Positions 43,423 to 52,583 of a stretch of 64,000 nt of DNA are shown here, one piece after another. The DNA comes from Bauldia litoralis. Its GTDB lineage: Bacteria; Pseudomonadota; Alphaproteobacteria; Rhizobiales; Kaistiaceae. The first letter of the stretch is position 1, and each line of letters opens with the position of its first letter. Below the pieces are notes generated by a model, which was not told where the DNA came from, did no database searches, and worked only from the letters and a program-made list of their open reading frames with translations. The stretch spans positions 1 through 64,000 of the forward strand of contig CAMCWB010000009.1 in NCBI GenBank assembly GCA_945882315.1. The letters run 5' to 3'. The position numbers and the translations under genes are program-made.

Positions 43423-43773
43423 ATGGGCGCTCATATCGGGGGCGCAATGGAAGAAAACTGGGAAAATCGACGTGTCGATCGACGCGTCCGGACGCTGAAG
43501 GGCGGACGGATCGTCTACAATGGCGGCTATGCGGTCGCCAATTGCACGGTCAAGAACCAGTCGGAAAGCGGCGCGATGCTGGAGACCGACGATATCCTCG
43601 GAATCCCGTCGGAATTCATCCTCTACATCAACCCCGAACGGGACGGCCGGCCCTGCCGGATTGCCTGGCGCGCCGGCCCCAAGATGGGCGTCGCCTTCAC
43701 CGGTCCGCCCATCATGCACCAGCAGACCGAAGCTCCGAAACGCGCCATCAAGCGCCGCGACCAAGGTTACTGA
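43423..43773 (+). CDS. PilZ-domain protein
   Basis: The protein is at most 116 residues. An ATG at 43447 (MEENWENRRVD) gives 108 and begins right before the domain, so it is a good alternative start. The c-di-GMP motifs are RRVDRRVR (RxxxR type) and NQSESG ([D/N]xSxxG). The domain fills almost the whole protein, as in single-domain adaptors that pass c-di-GMP signals to motility or polysaccharide machinery. It is a single-gene unit before the aldolase gene. Confidence 0.87.
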   Translation: MGAHIGGAMEENWENRRVDRRVRTLKGGRIVYNGGYAVANCTVKNQSESGAMLETDDILGIPSEFILYINPERDGRPCRIAWRAGPKMGVAFTGPPIMHQQTEAPKRAIKRRDQGY

Positions 43774-43893
43774 GGGCGGCATTTCATCGCTGCCCGGCTG
43801 TGTTTGCACGCCGACAAATCTGCTATTCCTCCTGGGTAACCGATTTTTGACGCTCCGCGAACGCTCGCGGACCCATGATCCCTGGAGAGATAG

Positions 43894-44805
43894 ATGGCGC
43901 GCGCATTTGCCGGACTTTGGCCCCCCGTTTGTACTGCTTTCGCTGACGACGGGTCCGTCGATAACAAACGTACCGTTCGCCACAGCAAGGCGCTCCTTGC
44001 CGACGGGGCCGAAGGTCTTGCCATTCTCGGCACGACCAGCGAGGCCAACTCGCTCTCCCTCGACGAGCGCCGCAAGCTCATCGACGCCCATCTCGAAGGC
44101 GGCATCGAAGCCGACCGCCTGATGCCCGGCACCGGCGCCTGCGCCGTCGACGACGTCGTCGCGCTGTCGAAGCATGCCTACGAGATCGGCGCCTCGGGCG
44201 TCCTCATGCTGCCGCCCTTCTATTACAAGAAGGTTCCGGACGACGGCGTCTACACCTTCTACGCGCGCGTCATCGACAAGCTCGGCGCCAAGGCGCCGCC
44301 GATCATGCTCTATCACATCCCGCCGATGGCGGCGGTCGGCTTCTCGCTCGAGTTGATCGGCCGGCTGACGGAAGCCTATCCCGAGATCATCCTCGGCATG
44401 AAGGACTCCTCCGGCGATGCCGAGAACACGCTTGCCGTGATCAAGGCTTTCCCGAAATTCGCAGTCTTCCCCGGCGCCGAGCTCTATCTCGTCCGCGCCA
44501 TGAAGGCCGGCGGCCGCGGCTGCATCTCGGCGACGGCCAACGTCAACGCCGCCGGCATCAGCAACCTCCTCAAGAAGTGGCAGAGCCCGGAGGCCGACGC
44601 GCTGCAGGAAGAGTTGAACCTCGTCCGCAAGGCGGTCGAAGCACGCGGCAACATTCCGGGTTGCAAGGCGATCCTCGCCGACCGCTACAACGACAAGGCC
44701 TGGAACAATGTCCGGCCGCCGCTCGTCTCGCTCGCCGAGAAGCCGACCGCCGAACTCCTCGCCGACCCGGCGATCAGGAAGCTGCAGGAATCCGTCGCGG
44801 CCTGA
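43894..44805 (+). CDS. Dihydrodipicolinate synthase-family aldolase (DapA-like)
   Basis: This is a 303-residue TIM-barrel protein. The Schiff-base Lys170 is in ILGMKDSSGD and the catalytic Tyr140 in LYHIPP. The substrate-binding loop is LGTTSEANSLS, where DapA proper has GTTGE. It condenses or cleaves pyruvate with an aldehyde. The changed loop suggests a catabolic paralogue (KDG or N-acetylneuraminate lyase-like), not lysine synthesis. A perfect hairpin ends the gene, and a PuuE-like gene faces it. Confidence 0.88.
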   Translation: MARAFAGLWPPVCTAFADDGSVDNKRTVRHSKALLADGAEGLAILGTTSEANSLSLDERRKLIDAHLEGGIEADRLMPGTGACAVDDVVALSKHAYEIGASGVLMLPPFYYKKVPDDGVYTFYARVIDKLGAKAPPIMLYHIPPMAAVGFSLELIGRLTEAYPEIILGMKDSSGDAENTLAVIKAFPKFAVFPGAELYLVRAMKAGGRGCISATANVNAAGISNLLKKWQSPEADALQEELNLVRKAVEARGNIPGCKAILADRYNDKAWNNVRPPLVSLAEKPTAELLADPAIRKLQESVAA

Positions 44806-44821
44806 CGCCCGACCGGAATCG

Positions 44822-44849
44822 GGCCTTCGCCGCCAATGCGGCGAAGGCC
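44822..44849. terminator. Perfect 12-bp hairpin between convergent genes
   Basis: GGCCTTCGCCGC-CAAT-GCGGCGAAGGCC lies 16 nt after the aldolase stop and 13 nt from the end of the opposite deacetylase gene. It can serve as a bidirectional terminator, although it lacks a long T run. Confidence 0.6.
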
Positions 44850-44862
44850 ATCCTTGCCCGCG

Positions 44863-45774
44863 TCACGCCGGCTTGTGGTGGGCGTGCCAGTGCCAGGCGA
44901 TATCCACCCGCCGCGGCAGCCAGACCTTGTCGTGGCTCGCGACATAATCGAGGAAGCGGGCAAGCGCCTGCGTCCGGTTCGGCCGGCCGGCGAGCCGGCA
45001 GTGTAGGCCGATCGACATCATCTTCGGGTTGCCCTTGCCGCCCTCGGCATAGAGATAGTCGAAGCCGTCCTTGAGATAATTGAAGAACTGGTCGCCGGCG
45101 CTGAAGCCGGACGGCGTCGCGAAGCGCATATCGTTGGCGTCGAGCGTGTAGGGAACGACCAGGAACGGATCCTTGGCGCCGCCGATCCAATAGGGCAAAT
45201 CGTCGGCATAGGCGTCGGACGAATAAAGGAAGCCGCCCTCCTCCACCGCCAGGTCGACGGAGTTCAGCGACGTCCTGCCCTGATACATGCCGAGCGGACG
45301 CGAGCCGGTCAGTTCGGTGTGGAGCCGTATCGCTTCCCTGATATGGCGGCGCTCCTCTTCCTTCGGCACGTCGCGATAGTCGATCCATTTGAGACCATGG
45401 CTGGCGATCTCCCAGTCGGCCTCCTTCATCGCCGCGACGATCTCGGCATTGCGTTGCAGCGCCATCGCAATCGCAAAAACGGTCACCGGCACGGCGCGGT
45501 CGGTGAACAGCCGCCACAGGCGCCAGAAGCCGGCGCGCGAGCCATATTCGTAGATCGATTCCATGTTCATGTGGCGCATGCCCGGCCAGGGTTGCGCACC
45601 CGGAATCTCCGACAGGAAGGCTTCCGACGCGGCGTCGCCATGCAGGATATTGTTCTCGCCGCCCTCCTCGTAATTGATCACGAATTGCACGGCGACACGG
45701 GCGTCGCCCGGCCATTTCGGATCGGGAGGATTGCGGCCGTAGCCGATCATGTCGCGCGGATAAGTGTCGTCCAT
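44863..45774 (-). CDS. puuE: PuuE-type allantoinase / polysaccharide-deacetylase-family protein
   Basis: The protein is 303 residues from the ATG at 45774 (MDDTYPRDMIGYGRNPPDP). This opening and VAVQFVINYEEGGENN are typical of the PuuE cofactor-independent allantoinase clade of NodB-fold proteins. Further family segments are HNMESIYEYGSRAGFWRLWRL-like, SHGLKWIDY and GLHCRLAGRPNR. Such enzymes open the allantoin ring in purine catabolism. No other ureide gene is adjacent, so the activity is assigned only by similarity to the clade. Confidence 0.82.
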   Translation of the reverse strand: MDDTYPRDMIGYGRNPPDPKWPGDARVAVQFVINYEEGGENNILHGDAASEAFLSEIPGAQPWPGMRHMNMESIYEYGSRAGFWRLWRLFTDRAVPVTVFAIAMALQRNAEIVAAMKEADWEIASHGLKWIDYRDVPKEEERRHIREAIRLHTELTGSRPLGMYQGRTSLNSVDLAVEEGGFLYSSDAYADDLPYWIGGAKDPFLVVPYTLDANDMRFATPSGFSAGDQFFNYLKDGFDYLYAEGGKGNPKMMSIGLHCRLAGRPNRTQALARFLDYVASHDKVWLPRRVDIAWHWHAHHKPA

Positions 45775-45939
45775 CAAGGCGCCCTTCTGACTTCCCGCGA
45801 AGTTTGCAGCGCACCAACCGCATTGCAAGCCCGCTTGGTCGAAACGAGACAGTCGCGTCCGTCAAGGAACTGTTAACCTTACGGGCGGAACCTTTGGGGA
45901 GGCTGGTGATTCTATAGGTTCGGCGATTGGGAGACTCCG

Positions 45940-46155
45940 ATGGCGGATCGACTGGAAAGCGACGCGGTCAGCGAGGACCTTTACGAAGGTCCCTGCTTCG
46001 ACCAGATCCTGGAACACCGGATCGAAGCGATGCATGACCTTCTCGACCGGATGGCTCCGGTGAGCGCGTCTGTCGCTTTGAAGACGCTGCGGGATACCTT
46101 TCCCGAGGCTTCGCTAGCCCAGCGCGTGCAGGCTCTCTCGGTGCGGCGCCACTAA
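45940..46155 (+). CDS. Small conserved-looking hypothetical protein
   Basis: The protein is 71 residues, acidic at the N-terminus and helical throughout (EHRIEAMHDLLDRMAP, LKTLRDTFPEASLAQRVQAL). The ATG at 45940 has a GGGAG site. There is no signal or membrane segment. It stands alone between the puuE and pssA ends. Its size and amphipathic helices suggest a small regulatory or adaptor protein, but no family is recognised. Confidence 0.6.
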   Translation: MADRLESDAVSEDLYEGPCFDQILEHRIEAMHDLLDRMAPVSASVALKTLRDTFPEASLAQRVQALSVRRH

Positions 46156-46229
46156 CAGCCGCGTCATTCACTCCCCTTCCACTCACCGGAAATCGCGATA
46201 GTCGGCAATCAGCCTGTGTGGGCCGCGGC

Positions 46230-47069
46230 CTATGGCTCCTTGTGAGGCGCCGCCTCGGGGCTCGTGGCCGGCGGCGTGGCGGCCAGGCGCCGGTGATAGG
46301 TCGACCACGAGACCGGCAGCAATCCGAGATAGATCAGCGTGCAGATCGCCAGCGTCTCGAAGGGGAAGCTCAGCAGCAGCGCGACATAGACCACGACCAG
46401 CACGAAGAACGGCAGCACGCTCTCGCGCGGGATGCGCCGGCCGACGAGCTTGCCCGACCAGGTCGGAAACTTGCTGATCATCAGCACGCCGATCGTCAGC
46501 GTATAGAAAAGCACCAGCGGCGCCGTCAGCAGCCCGTGCGGCACGCCGACCTGTTCCAGATAGAAGGGCAAGAGCACCGTCATCGCACCAGCCGGGGCGG
46601 GAATGCCGACGAAATAATTCGCCTGCCATTCCGGCCGGTTGGGATCATCCAGCGCCACGTTGAAGCGGGCCAGGCGCAGGGCGCCGCAGATCGCGAAAAT
46701 CATCGCCGCGATCCAGCCGAGCGAGCGAATCTCGTCGAGCGCCCAGACATAGATCAGGATAGCCGGCGCCACGCCGAAATTGAGGAAGTCGGTCAGCGAG
46801 TCGAGTTCAGCCCCGAAGCGCGAGGTCGACTTCAGGAAACGCGCTACCCGCCCGTCGATGCCGTCGAGGAAGGCCGCGATGAAGATCGCCGCAAAAGCCG
46901 CGTCGAAGCGTAGTTCGATGCTCATGCGGATCGAGGTCAGGCCGGCGCAGAGGGCCAGCAGCGTGACGAGATTGGGAACGATCGACCGGACGGGAATCGA
47001 GCGCAGCTGGTTGACGCGACGGCGGCGCGGTGAATCGTCGGGATCGAAGGGCGGGAAGATATTGGTCAT
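46230..47069 (-). CDS. pssA: CDP-diacylglycerol--serine O-phosphatidyltransferase
   Basis: The 279 residues have about eight membrane segments. The CDP-alcohol phosphotransferase motif DGxxAR-x8-G-x3-D-x3-D is complete at residues 72-94 (DGRVAR, G86, D90, D94). It makes phosphatidylserine from CDP-diacylglycerol and serine in the inner membrane. It lies 3 nt downstream of psd, whose product decarboxylates phosphatidylserine to phosphatidylethanolamine. The psd-pssA order is the usual alphaproteobacterial operon. Confidence 0.95.
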   Translation of the reverse strand: MTNIFPPFDPDDSPRRRRVNQLRSIPVRSIVPNLVTLLALCAGLTSIRMSIELRFDAAFAAIFIAAFLDGIDGRVARFLKSTSRFGAELDSLTDFLNFGVAPAILIYVWALDEIRSLGWIAAMIFAICGALRLARFNVALDDPNRPEWQANYFVGIPAPAGAMTVLLPFYLEQVGVPHGLLTAPLVLFYTLTIGVLMISKFPTWSGKLVGRRIPRESVLPFFVLVVVYVALLLSFPFETLAICTLIYLGLLPVSWSTYHRRLAATPPATSPEAAPHKEP

Positions 47070-47072
47070 GGA

Positions 47073-47774
47073 TCAGTCTATCCGGACACGCCGCTCGGAC
47101 GGCTCCTGGTCGAAGCTGGCCAGCACCGTTTCGCCGGCAATCGCCGTCTGGCCTTCGGAAACCAGAATCTGCGCGCTGAGCGGTAAATAAACATCGACCC
47201 GCGACCCGAAGCGGATCAGGCCGAAGCGCTGCCCCGGCGACAGGCTGTCATTCTCGCGGACGAAACAGAGGATGCGCCGGGCAACCAGCCCGGCGATCTG
47301 CACGACGCCGATGGGGCCATGCGCGCTCTCGACGACGAGGCCGTTGCGCTCATTGTCCTCGCTCGCCTTGTCGAGGTCGGCATTGAAGAACTTGCCGGGC
47401 GTATAGACGATTTTTGTAACCCGGCCGGCCAGCGGTGAACGGTTCACATGGCAGTCGAAGACGCTCATGAAGATCGACACGCGGCGGCGGGTCTGCTCGC
47501 CGAGGCCGAGCTCGCGCGGCGCCATGCCGACCGCCACCGCGATGACGCGGCCGTCGGCGGGGCTCACCACGAGCCCCGGCGCCAGAGGCGTGACGCGCGG
47601 CGGATCGCGGAAGAAACAGACGCACCAGATCGTCAGGATCAGGCCGATCCAGAAGATCGGCGCCCAGAACCAGCCGAAAAACAGCGTCACGAAGGCGAAG
47701 ATCGCGATGAAGGGGTAACCTTCGGGGCGGATCGGCACGAGCATCGAGCGCATCGAGTCGAGGATTGACGCCAT
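47073..47774 (-). CDS. psd: Phosphatidylserine decarboxylase (proenzyme)
   Basis: This is a 233-residue short (type II, PSD-A) form. Two N-terminal membrane segments are followed by the conserved [20 protein letters not shown] and the self-cleavage site at Gly190-Ser191 (RFGSRVDVY), which creates the pyruvoyl group. It converts phosphatidylserine to phosphatidylethanolamine. It is translated just ahead of pssA in one operon. Confidence 0.95.
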   Translation of the reverse strand: MASILDSMRSMLVPIRPEGYPFIAIFAFVTLFFGWFWAPIFWIGLILTIWCVCFFRDPPRVTPLAPGLVVSPADGRVIAVAVGMAPRELGLGEQTRRRVSIFMSVFDCHVNRSPLAGRVTKIVYTPGKFFNADLDKASEDNERNGLVVESAHGPIGVVQIAGLVARRILCFVRENDSLSPGQRFGLIRFGSRVDVYLPLSAQILVSEGQTAIAGETVLASFDQEPSERRVRID

Positions 47775-47884
47775 TCACTTCACCCGGCGGCAAGTCGAAT
47801 CGTGGAGCCGGCGGCCGCCTGCCCGCTCCGGCCGGTAAAAAGCATGGATCGGCCGGCAAGTGAAGGCGGCGGTGGCGCGGCCAT

Positions 47885-49855
47885 CTATTCGGCCGGCACC
47901 GCTTCTTCGCGGCCCTGCCGGCCGGCCAGGCGCCGGTCGTCTTCCTCGACTTCGCGCAGCACCTCAGCCGCCTGCGCCGCCTGCCGCTGCCGGTTCCACA
48001 TCGAGGCATAGAGCGCGCCCAGACGGATGAGGTCGTCATGCGTGCCGCGCTCGACGATCCTGCCGCCGTCGAGGACGATGATCTCGTCGGCATGGATGAC
48101 GGTCGACAGCCGATGCGCGATGATCAGCGTCGTCCGGCCCGACGACACCCGCTCCAGCGCCGCCTGGATCTCGCGCTCGGTGTGGATGTCGAGCGCCGAC
48201 GTCGCCTCGTCGAGGATCAGGATCGGCGGCGCCTTGAGCACGGTGCGGGCAATCGCGACGCGCTGCTTCTCGCCGCCGGAAAGCTTCAGCCCGCGTTCGC
48301 CGACCTGCGTCTCGTATTTGTCGGGCAGGATCTCGATGAACTCGCCGATCTGGGCCGTCGCGGCGGCCTGCCTGACCTCGTCGTCGCTCGCATCCGGGCG
48401 TCCATAGCGGATATTGTAGGCGATGGTATCGTTGAAGAGGACGGTATCCTGCGGGACCATGCCGATCGCCGTGCGGAGCGATTCCTGGGTCACGTCGCGG
48501 ATGTCCTGGCCGTCGATCAGGATCGCTCCCCCGGTCACCTCATAGAACCGGAACAGGAGCCGCGAGATCGTCGACTTACCTGCCCCCGACGGCCCGACGA
48601 TCGCCAGCGTCTTGCCCGACGGGATCTCGAAGCTGATGTCCTTCAGGATCGACCGCTCCGGATCGTAGTGGAAATCGACGTGATCGAAGCGGATGCCGGC
48701 GCCGGCAATCACCAGCTCCTTGGCGTTCGGACGGTCGACGATTTCCGGCTTCACGCCGAGAAGATCGAACATGGATTCGATGTCGATCAGCCCCTGCTTG
48801 ATCTCGCGATAGACGAAGCCGATGAAATTGAGCGGGATCGAAAGCTGCATGAGCAGCGCATTGATCAGCACGAAATCGCCGATCGTCTGCTCGCCGCGCA
48901 TGACCGCCGCACCCGACATCATCATGCAGATCGTCATGCCGACCGTGAAGATGATCGTCTGCCCGATATTCAGCCAGGACAGCGACGTCCAGATGCGGAT
49001 GGCGGCGCCTTCATAGCGCTCCATGGAGCGATCGAAGCGGCCGGCCTCCATCTTCTCGTTGCCGAAATATTTGACGGTCTCGAAATTGAGGAGGGAGTCG
49101 ATCGCCTTCGAATTCGCGTCGGTGTCGGAATCGTTCATCGTCCGGCGGATCTTGATCCGCCAGTCCGAAGCCTTCACCGTGAACCAGACATAGAGCCAGA
49201 CGGTGACGGCAATGACGACCAGATACACCCAGTCGAACTGGTAGGTGATGACGCCGGCCGCCAGGATGAATTCGAGGACCGTCGGCAGGCTGTTCAAGAC
49301 CGTGAAGCGGACGATCGTTTCGATGCCGGCGACGCCGCGTTCGATGATCCGGGTCAGCCCGCCTGTCCGCCGCTGCAGGTGGTAGCGGAGCGACAGGGCG
49401 TGCATGTGCACGAAGGTCTTGTAGGCGAGCTGCCGCACGGCATGCTGCCCGACCTTGGCGAACAACCCGTCGCGGAGGTTGTTGAAGGAGTTCATCAGGA
49501 TGCGGCCGACGCCGTTGGCGACCACCAGCATGATCGGCACGGTGAGCGCGATCGTCAGGCCGAGGCTGACGGCATCGGCCCTGCCGTCGACGCCGGGGGC
49601 GGTCAGCGCGTCGGTCGCCCATTTGTAGGTGTAGGGGACGAGGACCGTGATGACCTTCGCCGCCACCAGGATCGCAAGCGACACGACGACGCGCTGCTTG
49701 AGGTCGGGGCGACCCGCCGGCCACATATAGGGCCACAGGCTCGCCAGCGTCTTGAACATCGACTCCGGCTTGCGATCCGCGGCCTGTGCGTCGCTGCTGC
49801 TGGTCACGGCGTCGCGCCCGCGCAAGCTGCCTTGAGCGCGGCCGGATGGAGCCAT
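47885..49855 (-). CDS. Atm1-type ABC exporter (half transporter)
   Basis: The protein is 656 residues; a GTG at 49807 would remove a 16-residue unconserved start. A six-segment transmembrane domain (about 50-340) contains the family-typical RYHLQRRTGGLTRIIERG. The nucleotide-binding domain has Walker A GPSGAGKST, signature LSGGEKQR, Walker B ILILDEATSALD and IIAHRLST. Atm1/HMT1 proteins export glutathione-linked sulfur or metal compounds and affect Fe-S protein assembly. It is a homodimer by family. It shares direction with psd-pssA, separated by 110 bp. Confidence 0.92.
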   Translation of the reverse strand: MAPSGRAQGSLRGRDAVTSSSDAQAADRKPESMFKTLASLWPYMWPAGRPDLKQRVVVSLAILVAAKVITVLVPYTYKWATDALTAPGVDGRADAVSLGLTIALTVPIMLVVANGVGRILMNSFNNLRDGLFAKVGQHAVRQLAYKTFVHMHALSLRYHLQRRTGGLTRIIERGVAGIETIVRFTVLNSLPTVLEFILAAGVITYQFDWVYLVVIAVTVWLYVWFTVKASDWRIKIRRTMNDSDTDANSKAIDSLLNFETVKYFGNEKMEAGRFDRSMERYEGAAIRIWTSLSWLNIGQTIIFTVGMTICMMMSGAAVMRGEQTIGDFVLINALLMQLSIPLNFIGFVYREIKQGLIDIESMFDLLGVKPEIVDRPNAKELVIAGAGIRFDHVDFHYDPERSILKDISFEIPSGKTLAIVGPSGAGKSTISRLLFRFYEVTGGAILIDGQDIRDVTQESLRTAIGMVPQDTVLFNDTIAYNIRYGRPDASDDEVRQAAATAQIGEFIEILPDKYETQVGERGLKLSGGEKQRVAIARTVLKAPPILILDEATSALDIHTEREIQAALERVSSGRTTLIIAHRLSTVIHADEIIVLDGGRIVERGTHDDLIRLGALYASMWNRQRQAAQAAEVLREVEEDDRRLAGRQGREEAVPAE

Positions 49856-50124
49856 ATCTCGTATGGGAAGCCCGCCGTCTCCCCACGCCGCTCATCGACC
49901 CGGCAAAAAGCCGGGATGGAGCGCGCCGGAGGCGCGGCCGCCTGGATTTCGTTGTCTGGAGAGGGCATTGGCGTCTTTGTGGTTGCGGCTACTGCCATAT
50001 GGCCGTTCGTGGAGTGATTTCAACCTTCCTGCCTGGTGAAAGCAGGCAGCGATTGTCGTGAAAACGGCGCATCGAGGGCCGGTGAAACGGCAAATCCGGC
50101 AAGGTCTCCAGGGAGAAAAAGACG

Positions 50125-50817
50125 ATGGAACCGATGTCTTTCGGCATGTCGCTGGTCGAGATCACCTGGCTGAACGTGCTCCTGTCCGGCGACAATGCCC
50201 TGGTCATCGCGCTTGCCTGCCGCCGGTTGGAAGGCCGCCAGAGAAGGCTCGGCATCATCTTCGGCGCCGGAGCCGCGGTGCTCCTGCGCATCGTCTTCAC
50301 GGCCGGCGTGACGTTCATCCTGCGCTTTCCGTTCCTGCGTGCCGGCGGCGCCGTCCTCCTCCTCTGGATCGCCGTGAAGCTCCTCCTCGGCGAGGAAGGC
50401 GGCGACGACTCGGTCGCCGCGCCCAACTCCCTCTGGAAGGCCGTCTGGACCGTGGTCGTCGCCGACGTCGTCATGAGCCTCGACAATGTCCTGGCGATCG
50501 CCGCCGCCGCCCACGGCTCGACGTTGCTGATCGTCATCGGCCTCGCCATCTCGGTGCCGATCGTCGTGATGAGCTCGACGCTGATCGTCACTATCCTGAA
50601 CCGCCTGCCGATCCTGATCTGAATCGGCGCCGGCTTCCTCGGCTGGATCGCCGGCGAGATGCTCGCCGCCGACGAAGCCGTGATGTCCTATGTGCCGGTC
50701 GAAATCCCGGAAATTGTCGTCGCCGCCGCCTTCGCGGCCTTCGTGCTGGTCGCCGGCTGGGCGCTCAACCGGATGCACGGCAAGAAGGCCGAAGCCCCGG
50801 AGGACGCAGGCACCTAG
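50125..50817 (+). pseudogene. TerC/YjbE-family membrane protein, interrupted by an in-frame TGA
   Basis: The ATG at 50125 follows AGGGAGA. The first 165 codons hold five membrane segments with the TerC acidic motifs (LSGDNALVIALA and VVMSLDNVLAIAA). A TGA at 50620-50622 (LNRLPILI-stop-IGAGFLGWIAGEM) replaces what would be Trp (TGG) by one base. The frame stays open through two more membrane segments to a TAG at 50815-50817. TerC-family proteins are Mn2+ or metal exporters linked to tellurite resistance and exoprotein metalation. The truncated product would lack the last helices. Confidence 0.75.
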
Positions 50818-50856
50818 AGCTACCGGCGCCGCTCTCCCAACGAAGAGCGCCGACTC

Positions 50857-52452
50857 CTAGTTCTGCCAGCTCGTGTCGCCGGCCGGCAGCACCATGACCT
50901 GACCGGGATAGATCCGGTCGGGATTGCGGATCTGGTCGCGGTTGGCCTGATAGATGGTCGAATAGCGGATGCCCTTGCCGTAGAGCTCGCGCGAAATCCG
51001 CCAGAGATTGTCGCCGCGCTTGATGATCACGGTCATCGGCCCGGCAACGCTGCCCGACACTTCCGCCGACCCATCATCGCCGCTCTCACTCGATTGCTTC
51101 AGCGCGGCAACCTCGATCTCGCGCTCGAAGGGCACCTCGGCCCGGACGATCACCGCGCCGCTGCCCGCCTCGACTTGGTCGGCCCGGATCGTATAGTCGC
51201 CGGGCGCCACCTCGCGCTTGGTCTCGAGCAGCCAGGTGCCGCCGTCATTCGGCTCAGCCTCGCCGATCAGTTCGTCGTCGAGATAGACACGCACCGGATC
51301 CTTGGTCGTCGCGGTGCCCGCGACGAAGAGCGCGCCATCGGTCTCGGCCTCGACCGCCGCGACGCCGACCTGTGGCGCCGGTTTTGCAGGAGCTGTCTCT
51401 GCAGCCGGCGGTGTCGCCGGCGCCTCGGCTGCGGTTTCCGGCGCGGCCGGCCCGCTGCCCGGCGGGGCGGCTGCAGGCGCGCCGCCGGAGCTTTCTCCGC
51501 CGACAACCGGCGGCTCGGCCGTGGCGATTTCGCTTTCCGGCGTCGATCCGGCCGAAGGTGTTTCGCTTGATCCCGTTCCCGCCGGTGCTTCCGCCCTTGA
51601 CGGCGCCGAAGGTGCGGTCGACGGCGCGACGGCTGTCTCGATTTCCGCCGGCGCGGCAGAACCGTCGGGCGTGGCGGCGGTCTCGGGTGTCGAAGGCGTT
51701 GCGCCGGGCTCGGGCGAAGCCTCGGGCGCCAACGCGACATCGGCGCTTCCCGGCGCCTGCATCACCGCACTCGGCGCGTCCGGCGTGCTGAGCACGACCA
51801 GCGGCTGTTCCTTTTTGTCTTCCGGCACTGCGACCGCGACGCGCTGGTCGGACAGCGTCACCGTCGATTTGTCTGGCGAGGTGGTGCGGATGGCGAGGTC
51901 ATGCGAGCCCGGCGGCAGCGGCTTCTCGAGAACCAGCGCCCACTCGCCGCGTTCATTGGCTTCCGCGGTCGCCACCGCTTCCGGTCCGTCGAGGACCTCG
52001 ACCTTGGTGTTTGGCGCGGCGAGGCCGGCGATCACCGTCTCGCCCGACGGCTCGACGCGGACGATATCGAAGGTCGGCACGTCGCCGGCCGCAGGTGCTG
52101 CCGTTTTGCCTGAAGGCGTTTCGGCCGCCGATTCGGCGGAGGATGTCGTTGCATCGCTGCCGGCGGCGTCCGGCGCCGTTGCGCTCGATCCAGCGGTTTC
52201 TCCAGCCGGAGCCGTTACATCCGGTGCCGCGGCGGTCTCGCCCGCGCCGGTGCCGGCGCCCTCGGCGGCCACCGGCGCTTCGGCGGATTCCGCAGGCGTT
52301 TCAGCGGCTTGCTCGCTTTCGGCCGGTGTCGAGGCGTCTTCCGCCGTCGTGATGTCGCTGGCGATGCGGACCATGTCGTAGCCGTTCTGCACCAGCCACC
52401 ATGCGCCGAAGATCAGGGCGGCAAGCACGATCAGGCCGATAAGACGCCTCAT
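50857..52452 (-). CDS. LysM-domain protein with N-terminal anchor and long Ala/Pro/Ser-rich linker
   Basis: The protein is 531 residues. One N-terminal membrane segment (LIGLIVLAALIFGAWWLV) is followed by about 90 low-complexity residues, a beta-sandwich-like repeat (FDIVRVEPSGETVIAGLAAP), a second linker of about 150 residues and a second copy of that repeat near 365-440. The protein ends with a LysM domain (VIIKRGDNLWRISRELYGKG ... YPGQVMVLP). It would span the periplasm and bind peptidoglycan. Such proteins are conserved in Rhizobiales beside LOG-family genes. The role is not established here. Confidence 0.85.
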   Translation of the reverse strand: MRRLIGLIVLAALIFGAWWLVQNGYDMVRIASDITTAEDASTPAESEQAAETPAESAEAPVAAEGAGTGAGETAAAPDVTAPAGETAGSSATAPDAAGSDATTSSAESAAETPSGKTAAPAAGDVPTFDIVRVEPSGETVIAGLAAPNTKVEVLDGPEAVATAEANERGEWALVLEKPLPPGSHDLAIRTTSPDKSTVTLSDQRVAVAVPEDKKEQPLVVLSTPDAPSAVMQAPGSADVALAPEASPEPGATPSTPETAATPDGSAAPAEIETAVAPSTAPSAPSRAEAPAGTGSSETPSAGSTPESEIATAEPPVVGGESSGGAPAAAPPGSGPAAPETAAEAPATPPAAETAPAKPAPQVGVAAVEAETDGALFVAGTATTKDPVRVYLDDELIGEAEPNDGGTWLLETKREVAPGDYTIRADQVEAGSGAVIVRAEVPFEREIEVAALKQSSESGDDGSAEVSGSVAGPMTVIIKRGDNLWRISRELYGKGIRYSTIYQANRDQIRNPDRIYPGQVMVLPAGDTSWQN

Positions 52453-52583
52453 GGAGTTCGATCCTCAAAAATGTGGCACCGCACAAGCTTAGTCTTACAC
52501 GGGCTTTGAACCGCGCGACAAGGCGACGCTTTTGCCGCCTCCCTCGCTTGACGCCCGGCCGCCGACGATGCAACACCGGCCCC

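Noticed and set aside
43235-43498. Open frame of 87 codons upstream of and overlapping the PilZ gene
   Set aside because: It overlaps the PilZ domain in another frame and has no motif or clear ribosome site.
48038-50017. Long open frame (659 codons) on the plus strand opposite the Atm1-type exporter
   Set aside because: It is antisense to a clearly conserved ABC transporter, rich in Arg/Asp/His as expected of GC-rich shadow frames, and has no recognisable domain.
494-50622. Alternative genetic code (stop reassignment) as explanation for in-frame stops
   Set aside because: TAG, TAA and TGA are all involved, in both mobile and chromosomal genes, and the great majority of genes in the window end normally with these codons.
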